Shown here: in pieces, positions 1 through 7,049 of the stretch
Numbering within the stretch: the stretch's first letter is position 1
Layout: the number at the start of each line of letters is the position of its first letter
Assembly (NCBI GenBank): GCA_016872875.1
Contig: VGYW01000131.1
Coordinates: 1-18,739, forward strand
DNA from: Planctomycetota bacterium
Lineage (GTDB): Bacteria > Planctomycetota > PUPC01 > DSUN01
Reading direction: 5' to 3'
DNA length: 18,739 nt
The notes under the pieces: generated by a model
The model's input: the letters and a program-made list of their open reading frames with translations, nothing else
Database searches by the model: none
What the model was told of the DNA's origin: nothing
Program-made: the position numbers and the translations under genes

Positions 1-115
1 CCACGGACCACGGACCACGGACTGCGGACCACGGACCACGGACTGCGGACCACGGACCACGGACTGCGGACCACGGACCACGGACTGCGGACCACGGACC
101 ACGGACTGCGGACCA
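1..115. repeat. 21-bp tandem repeat made of heptamers
   Basis: Five full 21-bp units run from base 4 to 108, with partial units at both ends. Each unit is three heptamers: CGGACCA, CGGACCA, CGGACTG. The copies are identical by eye, so the array is recent or actively homogenised. Because 21 is a multiple of three, the array is stop-free in the frame of the downstream gene and would be read as a repeating RTTDHGL peptide. The array continues past the left edge, so its full size is unknown. There are no spacers, so it is not a CRISPR. Confidence 0.95.
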
Positions 116-1257
116 TGGCCTACCCCGCGGCGGTGGTGGCCTTCATCCTCACCACCATCGTCATGGCCCCGTTCCGCCTCGAGGGCTGGTGGGACGAGAC
201 GCCGGAGGCGCAGGAGCTTCGGGCCTGGCTGGACAGGGCGCTCGTCGTGGGGTTCCTGGCGTGCTGGGCGCTGTTCTTCGCGGCGCTGGGACGAATTGAC
301 GCCCCTGGGGAGCTGTGCCGCAAGGGGCTCGCCTGCGGCGTCCTGGCGTTCCTCGTCCACTGCGCGATGGACTTCGATTACCAGGAGCCAGGCGTGGCGT
401 TCACGGCCTGGGTGGTCGCGGGCCTGAGCGTGAGGCCGCTGCGGGCGGCGTTCGCGCCGCGGCTGAGGCCGGCCCCTGCCATCGCCATTGTGGCCTGCGG
501 GCTGGTGGCTATGGCCACCTTCCAGGTTGGACTCTGGCGCGCCAGCCGCGCGGGGACCGAGCGCGACATCGCGGCGAGCCTGCTGGCCGACGCCGCGCGC
601 TCCCGCTCGCCCATCGAGCGCGCCGAGCTGCTCCACAAGGCGCGCCTCCGCTACGAGGCGGCCGTGAGCGCGTACCCGCTCGACGAGACGCTCTGGGCTG
701 AGTACGGCGACCTGCTCGTGAGCCTGCTGGTGCCGCCCGACATCGGCGGCGAACCGGGTGCCGGCGGGCCGAATTCCTTCCAGCTTCGCGTGCGGATCGA
801 GACCCCTAACCAGGTGGAGGACTTCGCCCGCGCCGTGGAGGCCTACGGGCGGGCGGGGGCGCTGAGCCGCAGGTGGGCCGCGCCGCACGCCCACCTCGGC
901 CGCCTCTACCAGGCCGCAGCCGCGCCCGACGCCGGCCCGCGCGCGGCCGAGGCCCTCGCGCCGAAGGTGGACGCCGCCATCGCCCGCCGCGGCAGGCCCG
1001 GCCCCAACCTCCGCTACCTGCCCGCCCTCGTGGCGTTCGAGGAGGCCCTCAAGCGCGACCCCAACAACCCGGCGCCCATGCTCCTGGTGGGCGAGGCATT
1101 CGAGAAGCTCGGCGACCCCGAGGCCGCCCGCGCCTTCGCGGCACGCGCCCTGAGCATCCACGAGCTCCTAGCCGCCGCCCACCCCGGGCACAAGCTCTGC
1201 CTCACGCCCGGCCAGGCGGCCCGAGCCCGCGCCCTGGCAGGACCCACGAACCCCTAG
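115..1257 (+). CDS. O-antigen ligase-like membrane protein with TPR tail, C-terminal part (partial or truncated)
   Basis: The first 140 residues hold about five membrane segments (roughly 5-18, 42-60, 68-83, 90-106, 120-138), including the stretch FLVHCAMDFDYQEPGVAF. It resembles the conserved His/Asp loop near the end of Wzy/WaaL O-antigen ligase or polymerase proteins. Residues 160-380 are alpha-helical with TPR-like pieces (for example FEEALKRDPNNPAPMLLVGE), probably extracytoplasmic. Family members usually have 10-12 membrane segments, so the N-terminal half is missing. The ATG at 115 lies in the last heptamer of the tandem repeat and has no Shine-Dalgarno sequence, while the same frame is open to base 1. 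The gene therefore either continues upstream through the repeat or is a remnant truncated by it. The likely role is polymerising or ligating a surface polysaccharide; this is inferred. Confidence 0.7.
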   Translation: MAYPAAVVAFILTTIVMAPFRLEGWWDETPEAQELRAWLDRALVVGFLACWALFFAALGRIDAPGELCRKGLACGVLAFLVHCAMDFDYQEPGVAFTAWVVAGLSVRPLRAAFAPRLRPAPAIAIVACGLVAMATFQVGLWRASRAGTERDIAASLLADAARSRSPIERAELLHKARLRYEAAVSAYPLDETLWAEYGDLLVSLLVPPDIGGEPGAGGPNSFQLRVRIETPNQVEDFARAVEAYGRAGALSRRWAAPHAHLGRLYQAAAAPDAGPRAAEALAPKVDAAIARRGRPGPNLRYLPALVAFEEALKRDPNNPAPMLLVGEAFEKLGDPEAARAFAARALSIHELLAAAHPGHKLCLTPGQAARARALAGPTNP

Positions 1258-1261
1258 CTCG

Positions 1262-1395
1262 ACGCGGCCACAGGCCGCAACCAAAGGGGATGATTGGATG
1301 GATGGATGGATGAATGGATGATTGTCTGACATTCATCCACCCATCCATTCATCCTCGCCAACACGTGCGCAAACCCCGCACGAGTCACGACCGAA
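1262..1395 (+). repeat. Dispersed hairpin repeat A, copy 1
   Basis: This 134-bp stretch recurs in inverted orientation at 9571-9700, with about five substitutions and one GATG-unit length difference. It starts with a perfect small hairpin (GCGGCC-ACA-GGCCGC), followed by a GGATG-rich arm, the spacer TTGTCTGACAT and a complementary CATCC-rich arm (about 19 of 22 pairs), then a conserved tail with TGCGCAAACC. Placed just after a stop codon, it may act as a transcription terminator as well as being a mobile, MITE/REP-like unit. No transposase is nearby. Confidence 0.9.
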
Positions 1396-1426
1396 TGCTC
1401 TGACATTCAGCACCCTTTTTCTTCGC

Positions 1427-1455
1427 TTGAAAGCCGGCCCGTCTTGCGATACAAT
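1427..1455 (+). promoter_or_regulatory. Sigma-70-type promoter for the small gene at 1523
   Basis: TTGAAA (1427-1432) and TACAAT (1450-1455) are separated by exactly 17 bp. The expected start is near 1462, giving a leader of about 60 nt before the GTG at 1523. It lies just after hairpin repeat A, which would insulate it from the upstream gene. It may also serve the gene at 1837, 56 bp beyond the small gene. Confidence 0.65.
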
Positions 1456-1522
1456 GCTCCGCGCAGTGCCGAATGGCCGACAGGGAGCCTCGACGAGTAG
1501 CCGATGCGGAAGGAGCAGGGAC

Positions 1523-1780
1523 GTGGTCCGCTACCGTATGACGATCTACTATGAGGACAAGGCGACCAACACCCGCGTGGCCCAGAACATCATCGTGGTG
1601 GCGCAGGACGACCGGGCCGCGCTCGACCTCGTGAAGGCCCAGATCGGCCCCGACGCCGTGGGGGGGCGTCTCGCCGCCATACACGTCTCTGAGAAGGCAT
1701 CCGTCGTCCCAGGCATCGTCTACCGCGGCGACCCCTACATCCCCTTCCGCTGGCCCTCGAGCGAGTCATCCGCAAAGTAG
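1523..1780 (+). CDS. Small conserved-looking hypothetical protein (85 aa)
   Basis: I do not recognise a family. The chosen start is GTG at 1523, preceded by AGGAG at about 1511; an ATG at 1538 (MTIYYED) is the alternative. A longer frame from 1322 would begin inside repeat A, cross the promoter at 1427-1455 and contain low-complexity sequence, so it is rejected. The protein has an alternating beta pattern (MTIYYED, AQNIIVVAQ) then a helix (DRAALDLVKAQIG) and looks like a small alpha/beta cytoplasmic domain. No signal peptide or membrane segment. It shares direction with the isomerase/oxidoreductase gene 56 bp downstream and could be co-transcribed with it. Confidence 0.65.
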   Translation: MVRYRMTIYYEDKATNTRVAQNIIVVAQDDRAALDLVKAQIGPDAVGGRLAAIHVSEKASVVPGIVYRGDPYIPFRWPSSESSAK

Positions 1781-1799
1781 CCCCTCGCCGTTCGTAGTG

Positions 1800-1813
1800 C
1801 GGCCTTCAGGCCG
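1800..1813 (+). repeat. Small GGCC-TTCA-GGCC hairpin between genes
   Basis: CGGCC-TTCA-GGCCG forms a perfect 5-bp stem with a 4-nt loop in the gap between the small protein and the isomerase/oxidoreductase gene. A related GCGGCC-ACA-GGCCGC hairpin begins repeat A. It has no following U tract, so it is more likely a small dispersed repeat or RNA-stabilising hairpin than a classic terminator. The downstream gene has its own Shine-Dalgarno (AGGAGAGG, 1827-1834). Confidence 0.5.
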
Positions 1814-1836
1814 TTTCCTCCTCCCCAGGAGAGGCC

Positions 1837-3849
1837 ATGTTCCCATCAATCTTCACGGACGAGCTCGGGCTCGACTTCCCCGACGCCCTCCCGATCCTCA
1901 AGTCGTGGGGCCTGGCGCACTGCGACCTGCGCGGCCGCGTGTTTCGCAAGGCGTTCGAGGACCTCACGCCCGAGGAGCTCGCCGAGGCCAGGCGCCTCCT
2001 CGACCTCCACGGCCTCAAGCTCGGCGCTCTCCAGTCCTCGCTCGCCAAGGTCCACCTCCCCGACGGCGACCACCTGCGCGCCGAGGAGCGCAAGCTCGAG
2101 GGCGTCATCCGCGCCGCCGACGCGCTCGGCTGCCGACTCGTCCGCTCATTCTTCTATTGGCAGCCGCCGCGCGACCTTGAGGGGCAGCTCGCGGTCCGGC
2201 CCGACGAGCTCCAGAAGGCCCTCGACCGCTTCGCGCCCCTCGCCGACCACGCGCAGAAGGCCGGACTCGTCCTCGCCTTCGAGAACTGCGGCACCACCCC
2301 CGACGAGTGCTTCGCCCTCCTCGACGCCCTCGCCGTGCCCACATGGGGCTTCGCCTGGGACGTCCACTCCAGTTGGGACTGCGAGGAGCGGCGCCGGAAT
2401 CCTGCCGCATTCCTCATTCGCATGGCTCAGCGCGCCCGACTCGTCCACGTCAAGGCCCACGGCGCCGTCCCCGGCCACGGCGAGCCGATCCCGTACGACA
2501 AGGTGCTCGCCACCCTCGACAACGCCGGCCTCCGCGGCCCGGTGAGCGCCGAGACCCACAACCCCGACCCCGCGGTGCCCCACGCCGACATGTCGCGCCG
2601 CGTGGTCGAGGCCATCCAGAGGGCCTGGCCCACCGCCGCCCCCGGCAGACTCTTCGACACCGCAAAGAAGCCCGCCCCCGCTCCAAGGCCCTGGGCCGAC
2701 GACCCCGTCCGCTTCGTCGTCGTCGGACTCGGCATGGGCCACAGCCGAGCCAAGATGGTCCAGGAGACGCCTGGGGCCAGGCTCGTCGGCGTTTGTGACA
2801 TCGTGGAGGAGCGCGCCCGCCGCACCGCCGACGCCTGCCACGTGCCCTACGAGACCGACGTCCGCCGCTGGCTGGATAACAAGGAGGTCGAGGCCGTCTT
2901 CGTCCTCACCGAGACCGGCAACCACGCCGCCGTGGCACTCGCCTGCCTCGAAGCCGGCAAGCACGCACTCGTCACCAAGCCGATGGACGCCACGCTGGCC
3001 GCCTGCGACGCGATGGTCCGCCTCGCCGAGGCGAAGGGCCTGACGCTCGCCGTGGACTTCAGCCGCCGCGTGGAATCCGGCCCACTCTCCCTCAGGGCCG
3101 CAGTCCAGAACGGCCGCTTCGGGCGCCTCCTCAGCGGCGACGCCGCCCTCAAGGTCCTCCGCACGATGGACTACTACCGCTCCAACGGCGGCTGGCGCGG
3201 CACGCGGCGCTGGGACGGCGGCGGCGTCCTCTCCAACCAGAACATCCACCACCTCGACGAGCTCGTCTTCGCCCTCGGCGTGCCCAGCCGCGTCCGGTGC
3301 AGCATCTGGACCCAGGACCACGCCATCGAGGCCGAGGACCTGGGGGTTGCGGCTTGGGAATATGGTGGCACAGGCGTCCCGCCTGTGGCTGGCCACAGGC
3401 CAGAGGCCTGTGCCACCGGCCCGGTGGTTTCTGTGGGCGTTGGCACATTGGCTGGTGGCATATCGGTTGGTGGCACAGGCGTCCCGCCTGTGTGCCAAGG
3501 GCTGGTGCTGACGCTCTACGCCACCTCCAGCTACCCGCACTCCACCTGGTACTTCCGCTTCGACCTCCACGGCACCCAGGGCGCGGTCGTCCAGGCGTCC
3601 GGCGGCCCCTTCGAGAAGCCCCTCGAGCGCTGGTTCCTCGATGGCGCCTGGGGTCCCAACGCCCCCGACCACGCGGAGAGCCCGTGGGCCAATAACGTTG
3701 ACAACTTCGCCGCCCACCTCCGCGCCGGCGCGCCCCTCGTCTGCGACGGACGCGAGGGCCGCCGCTCCCAGGCCGTCCTCGACGCCATGTATCGTTCCGC
3801 CTACGAAGCCGACGGCGGCTGGGTGCCCGTCCACCCCGAGCTCCCCTGA
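1837..3849 (+). CDS. Fused sugar phosphate isomerase/epimerase and Gfo/Idh/MocA oxidoreductase
   Basis: Two domains in one 670-residue cytoplasmic protein. Residues 1-265 form an AP-endonuclease-2-like TIM barrel with a plausible metal set: E149 (AFENCG), D175/H177 (WDVHSS), H204/H208 (HVKAH) and E239 (AETH). Residues 290-668 are a Gfo/Idh/MocA NAD(P)-dependent dehydrogenase: Rossmann loop GLGMGH (297-302), VTKP (379-382) in place of the usual EKP with the catalytic Lys kept, and HHLD (471-474). Such pairs usually isomerise and oxidise inositols or keto-sugars; the substrate cannot be told here. ATG 1837 has AGGAGAGG five bases or so upstream. About 45 residues (510-554) are encoded by dispersed repeats inserted between two beta strands of the oxidoreductase domain (AAWEY and GLVLTLYATSS), without breaking the frame. 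Whether the enzyme stays active is open. Confidence 0.9.
   Translation: MFPSIFTDELGLDFPDALPILKSWGLAHCDLRGRVFRKAFEDLTPEELAEARRLLDLHGLKLGALQSSLAKVHLPDGDHLRAEERKLEGVIRAADALGCRLVRSFFYWQPPRDLEGQLAVRPDELQKALDRFAPLADHAQKAGLVLAFENCGTTPDECFALLDALAVPTWGFAWDVHSSWDCEERRRNPAAFLIRMAQRARLVHVKAHGAVPGHGEPIPYDKVLATLDNAGLRGPVSAETHNPDPAVPHADMSRRVVEAIQRAWPTAAPGRLFDTAKKPAPAPRPWADDPVRFVVVGLGMGHSRAKMVQETPGARLVGVCDIVEERARRTADACHVPYETDVRRWLDNKEVEAVFVLTETGNHAAVALACLEAGKHALVTKPMDATLAACDAMVRLAEAKGLTLAVDFSRRVESGPLSLRAAVQNGRFGRLLSGDAALKVLRTMDYYRSNGGWRGTRRWDGGGVLSNQNIHHLDELVFALGVPSRVRCSIWTQDHAIEAEDLGVAAWEYGGTGVPPVAGHRPEACATGPVVSVGVGTLAGGISVGGTGVPPVCQGLVLTLYATSSYPHSTWYFRFDLHGTQGAVVQASGGPFEKPLERWFLDGAWGPNAPDHAESPWANNVDNFAAHLRAGAPLVCDGREGRRSQAVLDAMYRSAYEADGGWVPVHPELP
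3364..3498 (+). repeat. GGTGGCACAGGC dispersed repeats inserted in frame in the oxidoreductase gene
   Basis: A first unit (3364-3417) begins GGTGGCACAGGC and ends GGCCTGTGCCACC, so it can fold on itself. After about 50 bp with degenerate GGTGGCA pieces, a second half unit (3469-3496) repeats GGTGGCACAGGCGTCCCGCC exactly. The block of about 135 bp is a multiple of three and is read as GGTGVPPVAGHRPEACAT, a Val/Gly-rich linker, then GGTGVPPV. Related units are at 4452-4501 and 10144-10169. Confidence 0.93.
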
Positions 3850-3856
3850 CCTCTTC

Positions 3857-3893
3857 AATCGTCCTCGTCCCTCGTCCTCGTCCTTCGTCCTCG
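3857..3893 (+). repeat. CGTCCTCGTCCCTCG pyrimidine-rich repeat
   Basis: Just after the stop of the isomerase/oxidoreductase gene lies a run of CGTCCTCGTCCCTCG-type units ending CCTCGATCC. The same family appears inside the signal peptide of the gene at 11301 (11326-11356) and, reversed, at 9539-9563; a CGTCGTCCTCG variant is at 15700-15737. The strand bias (pyrimidines on one strand) is marked. Confidence 0.85.
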
Positions 3894-3913
3894 ATCCTCT
3901 TGCCCTGGGTGCC

Positions 3914-3980
3914 ACGCCCAAACTTGTTTGGGCGTGCCCGGTGGTCCGCCTCAAAGAGGCGGGCCACGTGCGCGTGGCCC
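3914..3980. terminator. Three stacked hairpins between convergent genes (bidirectional terminator)
   Basis: Three perfect hairpins lie between the stops at 3849 (+) and 3983 (-): ACGCCCAAAC / GTTTGGGCGT (3914-3935, 2-nt apparent loop), CCGCCTC-AAA-GAGGCGG (3946-3962), and GGGCCACG-TGCG-CGTGGCCC (3961-3980). The second and third share GG at 3961-3962 and so compete. There is no U tract, but the position between convergent genes makes bidirectional termination the simplest role. Confidence 0.75.
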
Positions 3981-3982
3981 GC

Positions 3983-6550
3983 TCAGGGGGCCGGGGCCGG
4001 CTCGAAGCAGTAGAGCGTGTTGTTGACGTTGGGGCTGAAGAAGATGCGGCCGTTCGCCGCGATGGGACACGTGCAGGCGCGCGGGGCGAAGCCGAGGCTC
4101 TGCCAGAGGACCTTGCCAGTGTCCACGTCCCGCGCGTAGAGGCCGCTGGTGCTCACGGCGTAGGAGATGCGGCCTGTGGTGAGGAGCACCGGGGCGCAGG
4201 AGTGGTCGGGACAACCGCCGAGGGCCTCGCGGCCGTTGCGGACGATGGGCTTGCCCGACGCAAGCTCGCGCAGGATGCCGTGGCCGCCGTAGCCGCGCGT
4301 CACGAAGTAGTCCTGACCCAACGCGGGATGGTGGGAGTAGCCGACCCGCTCGACCTTCCACCTCAGGCTGCCGTCCTTGGCCGAGATGCAGTACATGGGG
4401 GCATCGGACTGGCCGCCGAGGAACAGCAGACCACCCTCACGGGGCTCCTTCGGTGGCACGGGCATCTTGCCCGTGGCCACAGGCCGGAGGCCTGTGCCAC
4501 CAAGAGCGGCGGGGCGGCCGTAGCCGTGGACGTGGTAGTCGGTGCTGGTCCAGAGCACCTTGCCGGTGGACGGCTCGACGGCGATTGTGCCGCCCCGGCC
4601 CTTGCCCCAGCTTGCGCCGCAGGAGAAGAACATCACGCCGTCGAGGACGCAGGCGCCGCCGGCCACGGACTTCTCGGTGCCGGGAAGCTCGATGGTCCAG
4701 AGGGGCTTGCCGGTCGGGGCGTCGAAAGCCTTGGCGGTGGGGCGCGGCGGGTCGCCCGACATCGTGATGCCGGCCACCACGTCGCCGACGACGACGGGAG
4801 CGGCCCGGCAGGTGCCCTGGAGGAAGCCCCAGGGCGTCTCCCAGAGGAGCCTGCCCGTCGCGGCGTCGAGGGCGCGGAACGTGGCGCCGCCCTCCTCGGG
4901 CTTGCGGCGGCTCGGGCCGGAGTTGCTGCGCGTGACGAAGAGCCTGCCGCCGTCGAGGAGGGCCTGCTTCCAGCCGTCAATGGCCCCGTTGAGCCGCTGT
5001 CGCCAGCGGATGCGGCCGGTGGCCTGCTCGATGGCCCCGCAGGTGCCGCCCTCGGAGACGAAGTAGAGGCTGTCGTCGTCGGCGCTCATCTGCACGCGGA
5101 GGTCGAAGGGGCGCATGGCCCAGCGCAGCCGCAGGGGCGGCCTCAGGGCGGGGTCATCCACGCAGCTCGTGTTCCCCTGGTTCATGCTTGCGACGGGGGC
5201 GCCGTAACGCTTGCCGGTTGCGGACTCGGGGCGCGAGCGCGGTTCGTGGACCTTGCCCATCTCGGTGGGCGGCTCGAGCTTGCCGTCGGGGCTGAGGCCG
5301 TAGAGATAGCCGTCGTCGCAGCCGAAGTAGACCGTCCCGCCCGCGACCACGGGCGAGGAGGCGATGGGCCGGCCAAACGGCGTCCTGAACGTGAAAGGGG
5401 CCGGCTTGAACTGGGGCCAGGAGCCGGTGGAGTCGAGGGCGACGACGTGGAGCTCGCCCCAGACGGTTCCGAAGACGCAGTGCTCGCGGGTGAGAGCGGG
5501 CGAGGCGAGACAGGGGGTGAAGCGCCGCTGGTCGAGCGTGTTGTCCGTGCGCGCCGCCCAGAGCTTGCGCCGAGTCTCGGCGTCCCAGGCGTGGACGCCC
5601 ATGTAGTGCGTTGGGACGTAGGCGGTGGCGCCGCGGACGGCGGGCGTGGCGAAGGCGGCCCAGACCGAGGCGGGGTAGCCGCTGTAGTGGAAGTCCTTCT
5701 TCTCCTCGAAGGAGCCGTTTCCGAGCCGCACGCGCATGAAGCCGCCGAACTGGTCGGTGCCCGGGTGGCCGAGGTAGACCCACTCGCCGCAGATGGCCGG
5801 CCCCATCGGGATGCCGGGGTCCTTGCCGAGCGGCGCCCGGTTGCACCAGGCCAGGCGCGGCTTGTCGCCCATGTCCTCCAGACAGTAGAGGTCCCAGCCC
5901 ATGTTCACGACGAGGCGCTTGCCCGCGGCCGCCACCTCGCCGCCGGCGTAGTGCGGGTCGTGATAGCTGCCCGGAAAGCCGGCCGCCAGCTTGTTCGTCT
6001 TCGGGTCAACGTACGACTTGTAGTGGTCCCATCGCCAGCGCTCCTTGCCGTCGGGGTCGAGGCAGTGGACGACGGCCCCGACGGTCTGGAAGTAGACCGC
6101 ATCGTTCGCCCAGGTCGGCGAGCCGGTGATGGGCCAGCCGACATCTACGCTCTTGACGACCGAGCCGTCTTCGGCCTTGAGAATGTGGAACCGGCCGGCG
6201 GTCGTCCCGTAGCAGACGCGTCCCCTGGCCACACAGGGCGACGACGTGTTGCCGCCCTTGGCCTCCTTCGCGTCGGGCGACGCCTTCCACACGATGCGGT
6301 TCGCCGGAGGGTCGAGGCAGTAGGCGGTCCCCATCTGGTCCACCACGTAGACCCGGCCGCCCACCACCGCGGGCGAGGTCGTCACCGCATCGTCGAGCCG
6401 CACAGCCGTCGCCAGGCCGAGGGGCAGCCTGAGCGATTCCTCTGTCGCATCGCCCGCGTGTTCCGCCGTGCGCATGAACTGCGGCCATTCGGCGGCCGCG
6501 CCCACGGCCGTGGCCACAACGAACGCAATCGAGAAAGCTCGGCAACGCAC
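3983..6550 (-). CDS. Secreted PQQ-binding-like (BamB-type) beta-propeller protein
   Basis: 855 residues. A signal peptide (about 1-20, hydrophobic FSIAFVVATAVGAAA) is followed by WPQF, which opens many planctomycete PQQ-like proteins. At least ten blades carry the signature AxDxxTGKxLW: for example AWDAETRRKLW, ALDAATGRLLW, AFDAPTGKPLW, AVEPSTGKVLW, ARDVDTGKVLW. The length fits two propellers. There is no CxxCH haem motif, so it is not a quinohaemoprotein; the PQQ-like fold here may bind proteins or sugars rather than the cofactor. It acts outside the cytoplasmic membrane. The start is GTG at 6550, with a purine-rich GGAGGAGAGGAGA leader. A 50-bp repeat is inserted in frame near residues 684-700 (GGTGLRPVATGKMPVPP) between two blades. 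It is convergent with the upstream oxidoreductase and divergent from the BNR gene at 7106. Confidence 0.9.
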   Translation of the reverse strand: MRCRAFSIAFVVATAVGAAAEWPQFMRTAEHAGDATEESLRLPLGLATAVRLDDAVTTSPAVVGGRVYVVDQMGTAYCLDPPANRIVWKASPDAKEAKGGNTSSPCVARGRVCYGTTAGRFHILKAEDGSVVKSVDVGWPITGSPTWANDAVYFQTVGAVVHCLDPDGKERWRWDHYKSYVDPKTNKLAAGFPGSYHDPHYAGGEVAAAGKRLVVNMGWDLYCLEDMGDKPRLAWCNRAPLGKDPGIPMGPAICGEWVYLGHPGTDQFGGFMRVRLGNGSFEEKKDFHYSGYPASVWAAFATPAVRGATAYVPTHYMGVHAWDAETRRKLWAARTDNTLDQRRFTPCLASPALTREHCVFGTVWGELHVVALDSTGSWPQFKPAPFTFRTPFGRPIASSPVVAGGTVYFGCDDGYLYGLSPDGKLEPPTEMGKVHEPRSRPESATGKRYGAPVASMNQGNTSCVDDPALRPPLRLRWAMRPFDLRVQMSADDDSLYFVSEGGTCGAIEQATGRIRWRQRLNGAIDGWKQALLDGGRLFVTRSNSGPSRRKPEEGGATFRALDAATGRLLWETPWGFLQGTCRAAPVVVGDVVAGITMSGDPPRPTAKAFDAPTGKPLWTIELPGTEKSVAGGACVLDGVMFFSCGASWGKGRGGTIAVEPSTGKVLWTSTDYHVHGYGRPAALGGTGLRPVATGKMPVPPKEPREGGLLFLGGQSDAPMYCISAKDGSLRWKVERVGYSHHPALGQDYFVTRGYGGHGILRELASGKPIVRNGREALGGCPDHSCAPVLLTTGRISYAVSTSGLYARDVDTGKVLWQSLGFAPRACTCPIAANGRIFFSPNVNNTLYCFEPAPAP
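4452..4501 (-). repeat. GGTGGCAC dispersed repeat inserted in frame in the PQQ-like gene
   Basis: On the coding strand the 50-bp unit runs from GGTGGCACAGGCCTCCGGCC to ATGCCCGTGCCACC and consists of two hairpins (GGCACAGGC...GCCTGTGGCC and CCACGGGCAAGATGCCCGTG). It encodes GGTGLRPVATGKMPVPP, in the same phase as the unit in the oxidoreductase gene (GGTGVPPV). It sits in a loop between GYGRPAAL and KEPREGG, ahead of the strand LLFLGGQ, a place where a propeller can accept extra residues. Confidence 0.93.
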
Positions 6551-6606
6551 AGCAATCTCCTCTCCTCCCGCCGTGCCCCTCGCGGCTCGAACGCGCTCCC
6601 TGGCCT

Positions 6607-6635
6607 ATCGTAGCCCTTGGCGTGGCCGGCGTCAA
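6607..6635 (-). promoter_or_regulatory. Sigma-70-type promoter for the PQQ-like gene
   Basis: Read on the minus strand: TTGACG (6635-6630), 17 bp, TACGAT (6612-6607). The leader to the GTG at 6550 is about 50 nt and ends in a strong purine-rich ribosome binding site. The -35 box falls in the left end of the palindromic repeat element (copy 1), whose second copy at 6937 keeps a TTGACC but has no -10 at the right distance. Confidence 0.65.
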
Positions 6636-6733
6636 GCCTGGTCAGGAGAGGGGGGACGAGTTATTTGCAGACATGTACACGTCTGCAAATACCTCCCCGC
6701 CACGGGAAGCCCCTCGCGGCCCTTGCATCCCGC
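6616..6733. repeat. Palindrome-centred dispersed element, copy 1
   Basis: This roughly 115-bp element aligns with 6937-7049: a left end GTGGCC..GTCAAGCC.GG, a central palindrome ATTTGCAGAC..GT.CAC.GTCTGCAAAT (6663-6690, one mismatch between halves), and a right end CGGGAAGCC.CTCG..GCCCTTGC.TCC. The outer arms have decayed in this copy (GGGGACGAGTT against ACCTCCCC). Both ends carry an outward TTG-type hexamer. Confidence 0.88.
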
Positions 6734-6936
6734 GCGCAGAAAGCTCAAGCCTGAGGAAGCTCAGAAAGCGGCCGGCCCGCGCCTCTCACCAACCGGCCCA
6801 GCTCCGAAAGGAGCGATAGGGTTTCGCCGGCCGGGTAGGCAGCCGGAAAGTGGAGCCAAAGGGCGCAGCCCCAGGAAGGCGGAACGAACACCCCGAGGTG
6901 CCGCCCCCTCGGCGCTGACTGGTCTCTGCCCCGCGA
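6734..6936. other. Non-coding stretch between the two palindromic elements
   Basis: No convincing gene. It holds a perfect GCTCC-GAAA-GGAGC hairpin with a GNRA tetraloop (6801-6814), followed by GCGATAGGGTTTCGCC and several GGAAG/GGCGCAGCCCC pieces that look like fragments of another dispersed repeat family. A short CCGAGG...CCTCGG stem occurs near 6894-6913. Frames through this region have repeat-derived, low-complexity translations and no ribosome binding site. Confidence 0.5.
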
Positions 6937-7049
6937 TCCGTGGCCAGGGTCAAGCCCGGTGGGGAGGGGGCAGGGGAGCTATTTGCAGACGTGTACACGT
7001 CTGCAAATAGCTCCCCTGCGTGGGAAGCCTCTCGCCGCCCTTGCGTCCT
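6937..7049. repeat. Palindrome-centred dispersed element, copy 2, with a 50-bp perfect palindrome
   Basis: Bases 6970-7019 form an uninterrupted, loop-free perfect palindrome of 50 bp, centred between 6994 and 6995, with half-site GCAGGGGAGCTATTTGCAGA then CGTGT. It is in direct orientation to copy 1 about 318 bp upstream. In DNA it could extrude a cruciform or be a symmetric protein site; in RNA it makes a very stable hairpin. The flanking GTCAAGCC and CGCCCTTGCGTCC are shared with copy 1. Confidence 0.95.

Noticed and set aside
1..115. CRISPR array
   Set aside because: Repeats are contiguous heptamers without spacers and no cas gene is nearby.
2146..3954. Long open frame on the minus strand opposite the isomerase/oxidoreductase
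   Set aside because: Its translation is Gly/Ala/Glu/Val-rich without domain motifs, while the plus strand has clear enzyme motifs. It is a GC-rich antisense shadow.
3983..6550. Quinohaemoprotein alcohol dehydrogenase
   Set aside because: No CxxCH haem motif and no full PQQ-dehydrogenase active-site pattern; only the propeller blade signature is present.
3641..6613. 990-codon plus-strand frame opposite the PQQ-like gene
   Set aside because: The minus strand carries a signal peptide and at least ten propeller signatures; the plus reading has none and also runs through the terminator hairpins and the end of another gene.
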